Shown here: positions 8,401 through 12,569 of the stretch, piece after piece | How the letters are laid out: every line of letters starts with the position of its first letter | Numbering within the stretch: position 1 is the first letter of the stretch | Assembly: GCA_023254955.1 (NCBI GenBank) | Contig: JALRKC010000017.1 | Location: 1-12,569, forward strand | Length of the DNA stretch: 12,569 nucleotides | Source of the DNA: Candidatus Nanopelagicales bacterium | GTDB lineage: Bacteria > Actinomycetota > Actinomycetes > S36-B12 > UBA5976 | Direction of reading: 5' to 3' | Position numbers and translations under genes: made by a program | The notes under the pieces: model-generated | What the model saw: only the letters and a program-made list of their open reading frames with translations | Database searches by the model: none | What the model was told of the DNA's origin: nothing

Positions 8401-8682
8401 ATTTGGTAAAGAAACTAACCGACAAAGTGAAGCAAACCCTAAGGAATTTTTTGCGAGCAACACTAATCTTGATTGATTAACTTTAAAATTAACTCCTAAA
8501 ATTGGTTGAATTTGTGCTTTCTGGCAAGCAGTAACAAAAGCAATTGCCCCAGCTAAAGTGTCATGATCAGCAAGAGCTAAGTGAGTAAACCCTAATTTTT
8601 TAGCTTGCAAAACTAGCTCTTCTACCTTGGAAGTCCCGTATTGAAGAGAAAATCCTGAAACTGTATTTAAATGAGCAAACAT
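5482..8682 (-). CDS. dnaE2: DnaE2/ImuC-type error-prone DNA polymerase III alpha subunit
   Basis: C-family polymerase of 1066 residues. An N-terminal PHP domain (about 1-200) is followed by the polymerase core with RGSGAGSLVNFALGISGVDP (351-370), the catalytic aspartates D390 and D392 in PDIDID, and the third, D547, in FLKLDVLG. Next come the finger and helix-hairpin region (SFGFCKAHAAAFALPTYQ, 733-750) and an OB-fold at about 957-1035. It ends soon after the OB-fold and lacks the longer tail of replicative DnaE1, fitting the DnaE2/ImuC class used in translesion synthesis. The first PHP motif reads HLNTVS where active PHP domains have HLHxHS, so metal-dependent proofreading is unlikely. Its ATG abuts the DUF6504 stop (TAGATG). 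The DUF6504-dnaE2-dinB order and the LexA box upstream support a damage-response role. A replicative role is less likely but cannot be excluded without seeing whether another dnaE exists. Confidence 0.88.
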   Translation of the reverse strand: MFAHLNTVSGFSLQYGTSKVEELVLQAKKLGFTHLALADHDTLAGAIAFVTACQKAQIQPILGVNFKVNQSRLVLLAKNSLGFASLCRLVSLPNLTNEHIYKEILENNLVVLLGPHSNFGQAVKAKQFNTAQEILQHWLSLTRENIVIELVTHQASKNAFSTSNAANMLKIAKANRVKAVLSNAVRYLTPADAKVADVLDAIRIKQKINFNRVERNNSQGYLKSPFEMANLAQEVASAAGESDIASLIIKFTETVAESCALDPVKDLGFGSISLPETEVVLNGKSHGAHRELVAKCEAGLASWGLATKSQYRQRLEAELSVISRLGFATYFLTVAEVVELTKKMKIRVAARGSGAGSLVNFALGISGVDPIAHGLLMERFLSPLRTSLPDIDIDVESHRRLEIYDAIIDRFGKNRAICLSMRDTYRVRHAIRDVGAALGYPTGEIDLFAKALPRIKAKDVRKALSELPELKKSTFYKLFTQGKLDNYLDLVEKLDGLPRNLAMHPCGVLLSNSELLNRTPVVESASGYPMSEFDKDDVETLGFLKLDVLGVRMQSAISHAVSEIKKIENKEIEIDKVDLTDQKTFELIQSTKVLGCFQIESPGQRELIGKFSPRFFNDLIIDISLFRPGPMKSGMIEPFLKAKDGLSEAKYLHPDLKPILEETWGVVVFHEQVIKLISIATGCTFAEADEKRRQLGDFEEQLAIRGWFFKRALKRYSLSVVEELWKILESFASFGFCKAHAAAFALPTYQSTWLKAHYPAAFFAGILTHDPGMYPKRLLVNDAKNFKVKILPLDINTSDRVYRAETANSLRIALSEVRGISEDEVERILHYRPFTSLADFWNRSRISRPVTERLILAGAFDSIYRLPNKDLNRRDLLLQLSRLEHVTGNDPAQLGLGILLKEEIVSHKLPDLTLDEVVKNEVEILGMDLSCHITYFYKDLLKDLQVVFSKDLLALRQNTEVLMAGVKVSTQTPPIRSGKRVVFLTMDDTTGPIDATFFEDMQRQFAQTVFNSWLFLIRGNIRRTGPRGISLIASGCWDLPALYQLYKTQGIFAIKTLLANSPQLVA

Positions 8683-8964
8683 CTAATCGATCACTCGCGA
8701 GAGATACCATTGGGAGTTATTTTCAAAATTAATTAAGTCAAAAACTCCACCAGTAGTTGAATTAACTCTTTTTGCAACTACTCGCCAAATTTCTTGTTCA
8801 CCTAGATTGGCGATTGCTAAATCAGTCGCCGCCCACCAAGGGGTCATTTCAAACCACCTTGAAATTTGTTCAACTACTAGATAGCGATTTTGATTCCAAA
8901 TAAATCGATCTGGGCGTCCATCTTTTAACCACACCGCAACTACTTCACTACGACGCAACCGCAT
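8683..8964 (-). CDS. DUF6504-like small protein, first gene of the SOS polymerase operon
   Basis: A 93-residue soluble protein rich in Trp. The pattern VAVWLKDGRPDRFIWNQNRY (9-28) followed by VVEQISRWFE, then IWRVVA, GVFDLI and a C-terminal WYLSRVID matches DUF6504 proteins, small actinobacterial proteins I recall being encoded beside imuB and dnaE2. Biochemical function is unknown; co-transcription suggests an accessory role in translesion synthesis. The start at 8964 has AAGGA (8976-8980) 11 bases upstream, a rather long spacing. The stop directly joins the dnaE2 start. A structured leader with a LexA box precedes it. Confidence is high that the gene is real, moderate for the family name. 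Confidence 0.78.
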   Translation of the reverse strand: MRLRRSEVVAVWLKDGRPDRFIWNQNRYLVVEQISRWFEMTPWWAATDLAIANLGEQEIWRVVAKRVNSTTGGVFDLINFENNSQWYLSRVID

Positions 8965-8994
8965 CCCGACTCAAATCCTTTTTGAAAACATTCC

Positions 8995-9106
8995 GCGGGA
9001 AGACGGCTTGGGGGCCACCGACCTGGCTGAGCGCTTCCCCGCATCAGCTAGGTCGGTGATGAAAGTGCTGATGGCCTAAGTAGTTGGGGGTTCCACTAGG
9101 CCATCA
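8995..9106 (-). ncRNA. Two-hairpin structured leader or small RNA of the SOS operon
   Basis: Downstream of the LexA box two long inverted repeats follow one another. Hairpin 1 has a perfect 10-bp stem (9097-9106 with 9069-9078), extended on the minus strand by GTGG/CTAC, leaving the loop AACCCCCAA (9084-9092). Hairpin 2 has a 15-position stem (9044-9058 with 9016-9030) with a single mismatch, closing over a loop centred on GGGGAA (9035-9040). The loops can pair CCCC with GGGG. A further C5 run (9010-9014) and CTTCCCGC (8995-9002), which can pair with the loop of hairpin 2, lie before the DUF6504 gene. No U-tract follows, so it is not a simple terminator. It is a leader or processed RNA of unknown class; orientation is taken from the promoter and operon. 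Confidence 0.65.
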
Positions 9107-9107
9107 T

Positions 9108-9123
9108 TCGAACAAGTGTTCGA
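9108..9123. promoter_or_regulatory. LexA-binding SOS box (perfect 16-bp palindrome)
   Basis: TCGAACAAGTGTTCGA is a perfect palindrome of the form TCGAAC-N4-GTTCGA, matching the SOS box described for mycobacteria and other actinobacteria. It begins 3 bases downstream of the candidate -10 element, so bound LexA would cover the transcription start near 9120. The target on the minus strand is the DUF6504-dnaE2-dinB operon, whose translesion polymerases are classic LexA targets. Confidence 0.93.
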
Positions 9124-9126
9124 CTA

Positions 9127-9154
9127 GTCATAGTTAACTACCTACCACTGACAA
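9127..9154 (-). promoter_or_regulatory. Promoter of the SOS polymerase operon
   Basis: Minus-strand -35 TTGTCA (9149-9154) and -10 TATGAC (9127-9132) are separated by 16 bases. Transcription would start near 9120, inside the LexA box, giving a leader of about 155 bases before DUF6504. A second -35-like TTGACT lies at 9156-9161, but its spacing to a good -10 is poorer. Confidence 0.65.
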
Positions 9155-9171
9155 AAGTCAAGACTGGGGCG

Positions 9172-9759
9172 CTAAAGCGGCCAAAACTCCTTGCTTTGAT
9201 CAATTACCACCGGTGGGTTGCCATCGACATGCAAGTTGGCGCTTTCTTTGGTCTGGTGGGTCAAAAACCACTTCGCTTCAAGTTCTCTCCAGCGGGGCAT
9301 ATTTTCTGCCACTTTTTCGCCATCGCGGCGCTTTACCCGGTCAAGACCTAAATTTAGATCTGCTTCAATCCAGACTAAGTAATCGAGTGAAGCTAATACC
9401 TCCTTATTGCCTGCCCCAACTCCTTCTAGAACTAAATAGTTGGGCTTTCCCAAGAACCTAGTCTCGCTATATTCATTTTTATGCCAATCAAAAACTGGAT
9501 GAGAAATCTCTTCATCCTTATAAAAAGGCTCAATCAACCACTTAAGCAAATTTTTAGCAAGTGAAGATGTAAGGGCATCTTCCCAACCGTTATAAATTTG
9601 ATCAAGATTCACCACTTGACAATTGGTTAAGTGATTACCTAACGAGTTTGCAAAGGTAGTTTTACCTGAGCCTGCCGGCCCATCAACTGCAATTACTAAA
9701 CGTTTTTTGCCTTGAGTTAGCTCTTTGGTGAAGTCGCTGAATTTGCGCGCTCGCTCCAT
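9172..9759 (-). CDS. P-loop kinase, uridine-kinase-like, co-transcribed with a TPP-controlled transporter
   Basis: Cytosolic nucleotide-dependent small-molecule kinase. With the ATG at 9759 it has 195 residues. It shows a Walker A motif VDGPAGSGKTTF (about 25-36), a substrate-side motif NLDQIYNGWEDAL, a second strand with YLVLEGVGAG, and a lid region LDRVKRRDGE. The family resembles actinobacterial uridine-kinase-like proteins of unsettled function. I prefer ATG 9759 over TTG 9768 because AGTAGG lies 9 bases upstream; either start overlaps the end of the PnuC-family gene by about 40-50 bases, implying coupled translation. The TPP riboswitch and transporter upstream suggest that it phosphorylates thiamine or a related moiety to trap it. 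That is inference; nicotinamide riboside or a nucleoside are alternatives. No terminator is visible after it. Confidence 0.83.
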   Translation of the reverse strand: MERARKFSDFTKELTQGKKRLVIAVDGPAGSGKTTFANSLGNHLTNCQVVNLDQIYNGWEDALTSSLAKNLLKWLIEPFYKDEEISHPVFDWHKNEYSETRFLGKPNYLVLEGVGAGNKEVLASLDYLVWIEADLNLGLDRVKRRDGEKVAENMPRWRELEAKWFLTHQTKESANLHVDGNPPVVIDQSKEFWPL

Positions 9760-10307
9760 CGCTTCCAACCTACTAGTGCTACGGCCACAAAAACTGCATA
9801 CAAAAATGCGGTAAAGATTAAGCCTTGATTTGCGTAGTGCACGGTGGCAACCACATTAACCAGCGTCCAAATTGGCCAAGCTTCAAATTTTTCTCTCACC
9901 ATCAATACTTGAGCCACCACGCTGGCAACCAGAATAAATGAATCAGGCCAGGTTGCAGCGGCACCGATGCTTTCTAACCATGGCGCGAGTGCAAAAACTG
10001 CTACTAGCAGAATTATTAAAGTTCCCACCCTTTGTAAATTTTTTAATCCGCTAGGTTGAGCGCCTTCACTACCCCAGCCAAACCAACCCCAAATTGCCGC
10101 GGCGATAAAAACAAATTGCACTGCGGCGCTAGCGTAAAGGTCGTACTGCCAAAAGAGCACGGCATAAAGCAAGCTTCCTAAGGTCCACCAAGGCCAAGTG
10201 ATCCGCTTTCCGGTGGTTCCCAGCCAAACTCCTATTAAGGCAGCGATAGTTGCTAATAACTCCAAGAGTGTTACTGGATAATCAAAAATAGTAAATAATT
10301 CAATCAT
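9717..10307 (-). CDS. pnuT: PnuC-family vitamin transporter, probably thiamine (PnuT)
   Basis: Integral membrane facilitator of 196 residues with about seven membrane segments (roughly 10-28, 36-54, 57-79, 95-110, 118-138, 142-161, 163-184). It carries the tryptophan-rich pattern of PnuC proteins (WPWWTLGSLLYAVLFW, IWGWFGWG, EAWPIWTLVNVVATVHY). PnuC members carry unphosphorylated vitamins such as nicotinamide riboside, riboflavin or thiamine down a gradient, and a kinase usually traps the substrate. Here a TPP riboswitch lies immediately upstream, which argues for thiamine. The start ATG at 10307 follows AAGGGAG, and that site is also the 3' part of the riboswitch. The downstream kinase overlaps its 3' end. 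Family is secure; substrate is inferred from the riboswitch. Confidence 0.9.
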   Translation of the reverse strand: MIELFTIFDYPVTLLELLATIAALIGVWLGTTGKRITWPWWTLGSLLYAVLFWQYDLYASAAVQFVFIAAAIWGWFGWGSEGAQPSGLKNLQRVGTLIILLVAVFALAPWLESIGAAATWPDSFILVASVVAQVLMVREKFEAWPIWTLVNVVATVHYANQGLIFTAFLYAVFVAVALVGWKRWSERANSATSPKS

Positions 10308-10311
10308 TTTT

Positions 10312-10395
10312 CTCCCTTGCTCGGCATTACCCGACTGGTTCTACGGTCGAAGGCGCTTTGCCTTCCTCTCAGCCTGAATTTCTCAAGCTCCCGTG
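10312..10395 (-). promoter_or_regulatory. TPP riboswitch (THI-box)
   Basis: On the minus strand the leader holds the hallmarks of the thiamine pyrophosphate aptamer: ACGGGAGC at the 5' side, GGCTGAGA (10367-10374), a P3 stem GAAGGC/GCCTTC (10360-10365 with 10349-10354), GTAGAACC, then CGG-GTAATG-CCG (10322-10333) and GCAAGGGAG. The P2 arm can be drawn as AGCTTGA/TCAGGCT around a short loop. The 3' element AAGGGAG is also the ribosome-binding site of the transporter gene, 4 bases before the ATG, so ligand binding should hide it and stop translation. A clear P1 partner is not obvious. Confidence 0.93.
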
Positions 10396-10401
10396 TTACC
10401 T

Positions 10402-10407
10402 CAAGTA
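10402..10407 (-). promoter_or_regulatory. Candidate -10 element of the TPP-riboswitch transcript
   Basis: TATACT on the minus strand (5 of 6 to TATAAT) lies about 7 bases before the riboswitch begins, so transcription would start close to the aptamer's 5' end. No good -35 is seen at 16-18 bases upstream. The 47 bases between the aptamer and the divergent regulator gene must hold both promoters. Confidence 0.5.
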
Positions 10408-10442
10408 TAGATGCTCTTTTAATCACTTGCTACTTTGTGACT

Positions 10443-11600
10443 ATGAGTGAAAACCTCTCGCTAGTTAAACCAGCAAGTGAGCTACCTAGGCGTCGCCGAT
10501 CGGAGCGTGCCTTACTCAACGATGCGGCAATTCGCCAATCAACTATTGATCTAATTTCAGAAGAAGGCTGGGATGGCGTAACTTTTGCCAAAGTCGCAAA
10601 AAGAGCCAACCTTACTGTTGGTGCGGTTTATGTTAGAGCCGAAAATACCGCTGAACTTGGCACAGATCTTTGGATTAATACCCTTCAGCCATATTTAAAC
10701 GATGCAATTAGTGCTTTATTAAGTTCAGTCTATAGCAAAAACCTAAAACGCATTGCTGAGCAAATTGAAGCTTGGGATAACCCCGAGCCAGAATTAATCT
10801 CTAGCATTGAAATTTTAATTGCAGCAATTTTTGATGAAGATTTAGCTGAAATTCCTAAGCGAGATATGAAAGAAATTTTAAGTAACTACTGCAGTGAAAA
10901 ATATGGTTATGTCAAAACGCAAGCTGCAGCTAATTCATTAATTATCGGAGAAGCTTTGGGTAGAGCGCTTGGTGCAGCTAATAAAATTCCGCCAGATACT
11001 CCTCCTAGTGAAGTTGCTGAAAACTGCCTTGCCATGATCGAATCGACTCCAATTGAAGCAAACATTCCAAAAAATGTATTTCTTTCTGCAGCTAAAGCAG
11101 ATACAGATCCAGACCCACACACCAGAGTTTTGCACCAAGCTACGTTAAAAGTTATTGGCAAAGTTGGTTACAAGCGAGCCACTATTGCCAGAATTTGTCG
11201 TACCGCACAGGTAAGTAGCGGTTCTTTATTCCCACGCTTTGAGACCAAAAGTGCCCTGATTGCTTCTGCAGTTAAAGCACTTATTCCAAGCGCTGAAGAA
11301 AGTTATACGCAATTAGAAGCATTTAGTGAAAAATACGGAAAAATTGAAGCTAATTATATTGCCTTTCTCTCGGTGTTTCAAAACTTAAGCGAAGAGCAGA
11401 GAAAGCTATTTTTAGAATTAACCAGAATTGAAATTCATGAGCCAGACTTAGCGGAAATTGATTTCGCAAAAACCAGTAAACGACACTTCACACTTGGCAT
11501 GAGTTTGATAAGTATTTATTTTCCAGAGATTAGTAAGCTCGATTTTTACCCAGCAATTCATTGGGCTTACATAAATCACTGGAAGATCCATCACTCATGA
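10443..11600 (+). CDS. Tandem TetR-type transcriptional regulator with two HTH domains
   Basis: A 385-residue protein with two TetR-type DNA-binding modules. Module 1 (about 26-78) contains the helix-turn-helix TFAKVAKRANLTVGAVYVRA. Module 2 (about 227-281) contains TIARICRTAQVSSGSLFPRF. Each is followed by a helical region (about 79-205 and 282-380), as if two full TetR units were fused; ordinary TetR proteins have about 200 residues. I start at ATG 10443 because the longer in-frame reading upstream would run antisense through the TPP riboswitch. No Shine-Dalgarno precedes it, and TACTTT at 10431-10436 ends 6 bases upstream, so the mRNA may be leaderless; GTG 10437 is an alternative. Its stop overlaps the next start (ATGA). 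Target and ligand are unknown; the divergent thiamine operon is a possible target by position only. Confidence 0.88.
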   Translation: MSENLSLVKPASELPRRRRSERALLNDAAIRQSTIDLISEEGWDGVTFAKVAKRANLTVGAVYVRAENTAELGTDLWINTLQPYLNDAISALLSSVYSKNLKRIAEQIEAWDNPEPELISSIEILIAAIFDEDLAEIPKRDMKEILSNYCSEKYGYVKTQAAANSLIIGEALGRALGAANKIPPDTPPSEVAENCLAMIESTPIEANIPKNVFLSAAKADTDPDPHTRVLHQATLKVIGKVGYKRATIARICRTAQVSSGSLFPRFETKSALIASAVKALIPSAEESYTQLEAFSEKYGKIEANYIAFLSVFQNLSEEQRKLFLELTRIEIHEPDLAEIDFAKTSKRHFTLGMSLISIYFPEISKLDFYPAIHWAYINHWKIHHS

Positions 11601-12079
11601 GCCAATCAGAACACTCATCGGTAGTTAAATGTCGTGAAAAATTCACCCAACTAGGGGTAAAGGGCGAAATCATGAAAACTAATGAATCCGCCCGCACTGC
11701 TCAAGAAGCCGCCGATGCGCTGGGAGTAGCAGTTGGCCAAATAGTTAAATCTTTAGTTTTCAAAGCCAATGATCAAGCAGTGATGGTTATAGCTTCGGGT
11801 AGCAATCGCATCGACACCAATAAAGTCGCTCAAACATTGAATGTAGAAAGGGTCGACAAGGCTGATGCGGATTTAGTTAGAAATGCCACTGGATATGCCA
11901 TTGGTGGCGTGCCACCATTTGGTCATGCCAGTGCGTTTCCAATTTTGATCGATCCAGATCTTGAGCAATATGAAACAGTCTGGGCAGCAGCTGGTCACCC
12001 CTACTATGTATTTCCCACTACTTTTAAAGAGTTGATTTTGCACTCTGGAGCCAAAATCATTGATGTTGCTTTGAGATAG
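11597..12079 (+). CDS. YbaK/EbsC family Cys-tRNA(Pro)/aminoacyl-tRNA deacylase-like protein
   Basis: A 160-residue stand-alone editing-domain protein. Family members (YbaK, ProX-like) hydrolyse mischarged tRNAs such as Cys-tRNA(Pro). Visible signatures are AADALGVAVGQIVKSLVF (38-55) with the conserved lysine K51, the central MVIASGSNRIDTNKVA, the glycine-rich AIGGVPPFGH (101-110) and VWAAAGHPYYVF (128-139). It is coupled to the TetR gene by an ATGA overlap (11597-11600), so the two are co-translated. An upstream in-frame start at 11561 would lie inside the regulator gene and is not needed. Exact tRNA substrate cannot be told from sequence. Confidence 0.92.
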   Translation: MSQSEHSSVVKCREKFTQLGVKGEIMKTNESARTAQEAADALGVAVGQIVKSLVFKANDQAVMVIASGSNRIDTNKVAQTLNVERVDKADADLVRNATGYAIGGVPPFGHASAFPILIDPDLEQYETVWAAAGHPYYVFPTTFKELILHSGAKIIDVALR

Positions 12080-12094
12080 CAATTTCCCTGCTAT
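12076..12094 (+). repeat. Small hairpin at the end of the YbaK gene
   Basis: ATAGCA and TGCTAT form a perfect 6-bp inverted repeat around a 7-base loop, starting within the YbaK stop region. It is not GC-rich and is followed by TAAGTT rather than a T-run, so it is a poor intrinsic terminator. It may only slow readthrough into the next gene. Confidence 0.3.
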
Positions 12095-12108
12095 TAAGTT
12101 GTCTTGGT

Positions 12109-12569
12109 ATGAGTGTGCGGGTATATCGAGGCAGACACCGTGAATTAGGTGGGCCAAGTCGTGGGTTGCGATTAGTCCCTTGGCTAAATGTCGCAGCACT
12201 GCTTATTTCCAGCGTTCTTTGGTTATTTATAACGGAAGATCGAAGAGATTCTTTGACTGTATTTATCATTTTGTTTCTTTTCTCCAGCGCGGTGTTTCAC
12301 GCCTTAATTTGGCATGGATTTAGTTGGGCTATTACTTTTGGAATAATTGCTTACGGAATTAGTTTTTCTGCGCTAGCACTAAATGCTTCTACCGGGTTTT
12401 TATTTGGTTCAATTGATTACAGCTATCGCTTAGGTAACCAATTATTTTCTGTTCCCAGTGTTCTGCCGCTATTTTGGGTAGCAATTAGTTACTTTTCATT
12501 TACCTTAGCTAGACGAATTAGCTTTTCACTGCCCGCGGTGGTGGCGCTAGGGGCACTTTTTGCAAATTC
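12109..12569 (+). CDS. Carotenoid biosynthesis protein, DUF422/CruF-like, 3' end cut by window edge
   Basis: The first 153 residues of a polytopic membrane protein run off the right edge; the family is usually about 250-300 residues long. After a basic start (MSVRVYRGRHRELGG) come about four membrane segments (roughly 24-41, 48-68, 71-91, 116-131) and a further one at the edge. The block STGFLFGSIDYSYRLGNQLF followed by SVPSVLPLFWV matches the DUF422 family, which includes the CruF and bisanhydrobacterioruberin hydratases acting on carotenoid end groups. Carotenoids are common in freshwater and marine actinobacteria. The ATG is 29 bases after the YbaK stop without a clear Shine-Dalgarno. Family call is fairly firm; the exact reaction is not. 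Confidence 0.8.
   Translation, partial: MSVRVYRGRHRELGGPSRGLRLVPWLNVAALLISSVLWLFITEDRRDSLTVFIILFLFSSAVFHALIWHGFSWAITFGIIAYGISFSALALNASTGFLFGSIDYSYRLGNQLFSVPSVLPLFWVAISYFSFTLARRISFSLPAVVALGALFAN

Noticed and set aside
9016..9058. Rho-independent terminator for the kinase or SOS operon
   Set aside because: The stem is strong, but neither strand has a T-run after it, and the operon promoter and LexA box lie upstream of it in the reading direction.
8995..9106. Canonical 6C RNA
   Set aside because: 6C RNA is described with two loops each bearing at least six cytosines; here one loop has five C and the other is G-rich on the minus strand. Left as an unassigned structured RNA.
9213..9461. Plus-strand 82-residue open frame opposite the kinase
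   Set aside because: It is antisense to the Walker-motif kinase and has no recognisable domain or start signal.
10317..10442. Longer N-terminus for the TetR-type protein from an ATG-like in-frame start near 10317
   Set aside because: This stretch is antisense to a well-formed TPP riboswitch, and the added residues show no family similarity; the domain starts naturally after 10443.
11873..12269. Minus-strand open frames opposite the YbaK and carotenoid genes
   Set aside because: They are antisense to well-recognised genes, resemble no family and have no ribosome-binding sites.
1..12569. Mobile elements, CRISPR arrays, tRNA or rRNA genes
   Set aside because: I saw no transposase or integrase sequences, no regularly spaced repeats with spacers, and no tRNA-like cloverleaf; the gaps are accounted for by regulatory sequence.

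Overview
The window looks like a chromosomal segment of a low-GC actinobacterium. The division-cluster order mraZ–rsmH–ftsL–ftsI preceded by a DUF3040 gene and dinB is an actinobacterial arrangement, and a perfect actinobacterial-type SOS box (TCGAAC-N4-GTTCGA), a DUF6504 gene and a CruF-like carotenoid gene agree with this. The AT-rich composition, tight packing and abutting or 4-base-overlapping genes suggest a streamlined freshwater lineage such as the Nanopelagicales (acI). That placement is inference.

Layout, left to right. Positions 1-3581 (minus) hold the start of the division and cell-wall cluster: mraZ, a structured leader resembling the actinobacterial mraW RNA motif, rsmH, ftsL and ftsI, which runs off the left edge. 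Four TGG-boxes at exact 10-bp spacing upstream of mraZ (3652-3686) form a recognisable MraZ operator across a likely promoter. Positions 3792-4169 hold a DUF3040 membrane protein. Positions 4238-8964 (minus) are a compact DNA-damage operon: DUF6504 protein, DnaE2/ImuC-type polymerase and DinB (Pol IV). Upstream at 8965-9160 are a promoter, a perfect LexA box over the probable transcription start, and a roughly 140-nt leader with two long hairpins whose loops are complementary.

Positions 9172-10395 (minus) are a vitamin B1 unit: a TPP riboswitch, a PnuC-family transporter (therefore probably PnuT, thiamine) and an overlapping P-loop kinase that may trap the imported compound. From 10443 the genes run on the plus strand: a double-headed TetR-type regulator of 385 residues, a YbaK/EbsC aminoacyl-tRNA deacylase-like protein joined by an ATGA overlap, and the first 153 residues of a DUF422/CruF-like carotenoid protein cut by the right edge.

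Four separate control systems are readable here: MraZ autoregulation, an RNA leader on rsmH with an internal anti-Shine-Dalgarno, LexA control of translesion polymerases, and TPP control of thiamine uptake. The least explained elements are the structured leader of the SOS operon, the kinase paired with the TPP-controlled transporter, and the tandem TetR protein. There is no gene-free stretch over 300 bases; the longest gaps, 3582-3791 and 8965-9171, are both filled by regulatory sequence.
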